From contig JAWKZN010000001.1 of assembly GCA_041395945.1 (NCBI GenBank), forward strand, positions 2,108,001 through 2,172,000: a stretch of DNA of 64,000 nucleotides, read 5' to 3'. Each line of letters begins with the position of its first letter. The stretch's first letter is position 1. Position numbers and translations under genes: made by a program. This DNA comes from Pseudomonadales bacterium (GTDB taxonomy: Bacteria; Pseudomonadota; Gammaproteobacteria; Pseudomonadales; Azotimanducaceae). This document shows, one piece after another, positions 61,714 through 64,000 of this stretch. The notes under the pieces were generated by a model. The model saw nothing but the letters and a program-made list of their open reading frames with translations, ran no database searches and was not told the origin of the DNA.

Positions 61714-63155
61714 TGGCCAGTTTGGATGAGACGGCATTCACCAGACGACTGGAAGAGATCCTGGTCGCACAGCTCCCCTTCTGCAGATCACTGCTTGCAG
61801 CCGATCGGCTGTCCGGTGGCGCGAGTCAGGAAACATATCGCCTTGAAATAGACTGTGCTGATGGCCGGCGAGCGCTGGCACTGCGGCGGGCTCCGGGAGG
61901 CGGCTTTGACGAATCGTCTGAAGCCGATCGACCGGGGCTTGCCGGTGAGGCGCAGCTGATGCGCAGCGCCCGCGCTGCGGGGGTACCAGCACCGGAAGTC
62001 TACTATGTGCTCGCCGAGGAGGACGGACTGGGCGCCGGGTTCATCATGGAGTGGATCGACGGCGAAGCTCTGGGCGCGCGCATCGTCCGCGGACCGGAAT
62101 ACGCTGCCATCAGACCACGGCTCGCCTGTGAGATCGGCCGAATCCTCGCCCGCATCCACAGCATCGATATCCCTGCCAGCGGACTCGAGAACTACCTGAC
62201 CCGCATACCGGCAGGCCAGTTCATCAGGCAGACCTGGAACCGCTACATCGCTCTGAACACCCCCCAGCCGATGATCGACTACACCGCACGATGGCTTAGC
62301 GAACATCTGGTCGAGACAGAGGATCTGGTGCTGGTGCACAACGATTTCCGCACCGGTAATTTCATGATTACGCCTGAACGCGTGGTAGCTGTGCTCGACT
62401 GGGAGGGCGCACACATTGGCGACCCCCTGCGTGATCTGGGATGGATCTGCACTAACTCCTGGCGCTACGGAGGTGAGCTCCCGGTGGGTGGTTTCGGCAG
62501 CTATGAGGATCTCCTGCGCGGCTACGAAGAGGTCTCCGGCAGAAAAGTAGACGTGGAACAGGTCCGTTTCTGGCAGGTGTTCGGATCTTTCTGGTGGGCG
62601 GTAACCTGCCTCGACATGGTGGCGCTGTTTCGCGATGGTCCCGATGGCTCTGTGGAACGCGCCAGCATTGGCCGGCGGTCTTCGGAGGCACTGATCGATT
62701 GCGTCAATATGATCATTCCCGGCCCGGTGGATCTGATTGGCCCGGGACCCGGTGAGCCCAACCTGGATATGCCGGGCGCTGATGAGCTGGTGGCGGCCGT
62801 CAGCGATTTCCTGCGCACGCAGGTGATGGCGGAAACCGAGGGCCGGACCAGTTTCCTGGCCCGGGTATCGGCCAATGCACTCGATATCGTGCTGCGCGAA
62901 TTGTCCCTGCATTCTGAACACAGGCGTCGGGAACTCGCGAGCCTCCGCAGTTTCTACGGCAGCGACGGCGAAGCCGATCTGCCGGGCTTACGCGGTCGTC
63001 TGGTCCAGTCGCTGCGCGACGGCTCGCAGCAGTTGAATGATGAGAGACTGACGTACCACCTGCGCAATACGGTGGTCAATCAGGTCGCGATCGACCAGCC
63101 GCGGTACAGTGGGCTCAAGCAGGCGCTCGCCATCCCGGCTGAGTCGTCGAACTGA
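61713..63155 (+). CDS. APH/ACAD10-type phosphotransferase fused to a DUF6285-like domain
   Basis: The 480-residue protein starts at GTG 61713. Residues ~15-300 form an aminoglycoside-phosphotransferase-fold kinase (SGGASQETYRLEI loop; catalytic LVHNDFRTGNFM with His209 and Asp211; VLDWEGAHIGDPLRDLGW). Residues ~345-455 (MPGADELVAAVSDFLRTQVM, SFLARVSANALDIVLREL) match the DUF6285 type. In Pseudomonas putida LvaA and small LvaB together phosphorylate 4-hydroxyacyl-CoA; here the two appear as one chain. The acyl-CoA dehydrogenase that would eliminate phosphate follows 23 bp later. The fusion and role are inferred from motif memory. Confidence 0.82.
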   Translation: MASLDETAFTRRLEEILVAQLPFCRSLLAADRLSGGASQETYRLEIDCADGRRALALRRAPGGGFDESSEADRPGLAGEAQLMRSARAAGVPAPEVYYVLAEEDGLGAGFIMEWIDGEALGARIVRGPEYAAIRPRLACEIGRILARIHSIDIPASGLENYLTRIPAGQFIRQTWNRYIALNTPQPMIDYTARWLSEHLVETEDLVLVHNDFRTGNFMITPERVVAVLDWEGAHIGDPLRDLGWICTNSWRYGGELPVGGFGSYEDLLRGYEEVSGRKVDVEQVRFWQVFGSFWWAVTCLDMVALFRDGPDGSVERASIGRRSSEALIDCVNMIIPGPVDLIGPGPGEPNLDMPGADELVAAVSDFLRTQVMAETEGRTSFLARVSANALDIVLRELSLHSEHRRRELASLRSFYGSDGEADLPGLRGRLVQSLRDGSQQLNDERLTYHLRNTVVNQVAIDQPRYSGLKQALAIPAESSN

Positions 63156-63178
63156 TTTATTCAAACAGGGGGTCGAGC

Positions 63179-64000
63179 ATGATTGATTTTGAGATTCCTC
63201 CCGAAGCCCGCGCCGTGCGCGAGCAGGTGCGGCAGTTCGTGCACGAGGAATGTATTCCGGCCGAAGCTGAGCTGGAGCACCGCGAACCCATGGAAGTCGT
63301 CAAAGCGCTGCGTGTAAAGGCCCGCGCGAACGGTCTCTGGTGCCCTTTCATACCGAAAGAGTATGGCGGCATGGGATTGGGGCCGCTGGCCAACGCACTG
63401 GTTCAGATGGAACTCCACGAAAGCTTACTGGGTGCGCTGGCGCTCAACTGCCAGGCTCCCGATGACGCTTCGATGATGACGATTCTCCATCACGCCACCG
63501 AATCCCAGCGCGAACGTTATCTGCAACCATTGATCGAAGGCAGTAAACGCATCTGTTTCTCGATGACGGAGCGCGCCGCCGGAGCCGACGCCACAGGCCT
63601 GCGCACCAGTGCAGTGCTCGAGGGGGACAACTGGATTCTCAATGGCGAAAAATGGTTTTCCTCTTCGGCAAGTGTTGCGGATCTGGCGCTCGTAGTCGCG
63701 CGAACGGATCCTGACGCCCCGCGTCATGAGCAGTACAGTGCCTTTCTCGTCGAACTGCCGGACCCCGGATACAGGATCCTGCGGAATATTCCGGTCATGA
63801 CACCGGCATCGGAAATCGAAGAAGCGCTCGGGCACACGCACGCTGAAGTCGAGATCAGGAATCTGGTGGTGCCCAGGGAGAGCCTGCTCGGAGGTCGGGG
63901 CAAGGGTTTCGACATGGGTCAGCATCGCCTCGCCTACGGGCGGCTGCGACACGGAATGCACAATATCTCCATTGCGCAGCGCGCACTGGATATGGCGACG
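63179..64000 (+). CDS. Acyl-CoA dehydrogenase family protein (C-terminus beyond window)
   Basis: I translated this frame from ATG 63179, behind AGGGGG; 274 residues are present. It shows the N-terminal helical domain (FEIPPEARAVREQVRQFVHE), the flavin/substrate motifs CFSMTERAAGADATGLRTSA and WILNGEKWFSSSA, and GFDMGQHRLAYGRLRHGMH of the C-terminal domain. The TERAAGAD form (for TEP.aGSD) and the position right after the kinase fit the ACAD10/11-LvaC type, which dephosphorylates and isomerises phospho-hydroxyacyl-CoA. The remaining part, including the catalytic base, lies outside. Confidence 0.88.
   Translation, partial: MIDFEIPPEARAVREQVRQFVHEECIPAEAELEHREPMEVVKALRVKARANGLWCPFIPKEYGGMGLGPLANALVQMELHESLLGALALNCQAPDDASMMTILHHATESQRERYLQPLIEGSKRICFSMTERAAGADATGLRTSAVLEGDNWILNGEKWFSSSASVADLALVVARTDPDAPRHEQYSAFLVELPDPGYRILRNIPVMTPASEIEEALGHTHAEVEIRNLVVPRESLLGGRGKGFDMGQHRLAYGRLRHGMHNISIAQRALDMAT

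Noticed and set aside
1..64000. tRNA or rRNA genes
   Set aside because: I looked for T-loop-like GTTCGAATC/GGTTCAAATC patterns and rRNA signatures; the few partial matches lie within confident coding genes without cloverleaf context.

Overview
The window is about 61% GC and densely coded on both strands. Gene content (RimO, RlmA, GpsA, an MgtE operon, a MocR regulator, a CYP153-type P450, many CoA-dependent catabolic enzymes and several small gammaproteobacterial DUF lipoproteins) suggests an aerobic gammaproteobacterium, probably an uncultured marine or freshwater lineage that feeds on lipids, terpenoids or aromatics. No rRNA, tRNA, phage or transposase gene was recognised. The first and last genes run off the window.

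Layout. 1-7.5 kb: a truncated redoxin/cytochrome c/copper-oxygenase fusion, a class III CoA-transferase, a divergent AhpD/carboxymuconolactone-decarboxylase-like gene, then a leftward group of VOC protein, thiolase, QEGLA-motif peptidase and SDR. 7.7-20.3 kb: small proteins, a haem lipoprotein, an Acr3 arsenite exporter, a MATE exporter, a crotonase, a flavin-dependent oxygenase, an epoxide-hydrolase-like protein, a carotenoid oxygenase and a PHP phosphoesterase. Two gene-poor gaps (14.2-14.9 and 20.3-20.9 kb) carry four copies of a long palindromic repeat. 20.9-25.8 kb: ion homeostasis (MscS, CBS protein, MgtE, DUF6524; divergent 2TM-RCK protein). 25.8-44 kb: a FadB-like multifunctional enzyme, SDR, desaturase, MocR/LysE/PhzF, CYP153 with a MerR regulator, hotdog thioesterase, questin-oxidase-like protein, RlmA, an ABC1 kinase and a 2OG oxygenase. 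44-54.6 kb: a long leftward run with two SDRs, a GH3 glycosidase, a tannase-family esterase, an ArsC-like protein, three amidohydrolases and gpsA. 54.6-64 kb: MFS transporter, RimO, small proteins, then a rightward operon of a ThDP 2-hydroxyacyl-CoA-lyase-like enzyme, SDR, a phosphotransferase fused to a DUF6285-like domain, and an acyl-CoA dehydrogenase.

The strongest unusual signal is at 3141-3680. The gene is interrupted by one in-frame TGA exactly at the second position of the family's CxxC redox motif. A perfect 6-bp hairpin with a 5-nt loop starts 11 nt after that codon, so a selenocysteine-containing AhpD-like protein with a bacterial SECIS element is the best reading. Other notable items are the 4-copy palindromic repeat family, a 16-bp hairpin array at 48.05 kb, repeat-rich operator-like DNA upstream of CYP153, and the fused LvaA/LvaB-like hydroxyacyl-CoA kinase operon at the right edge.

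Most enzymes fit CoA-ester catabolism of lipophilic substrates: terminal hydroxylation (CYP153), CoA transfer or activation, dehydrogenation, hydration, thiolysis, and a 4-hydroxyacyl-CoA or 2-hydroxyacyl-CoA branch on the right.
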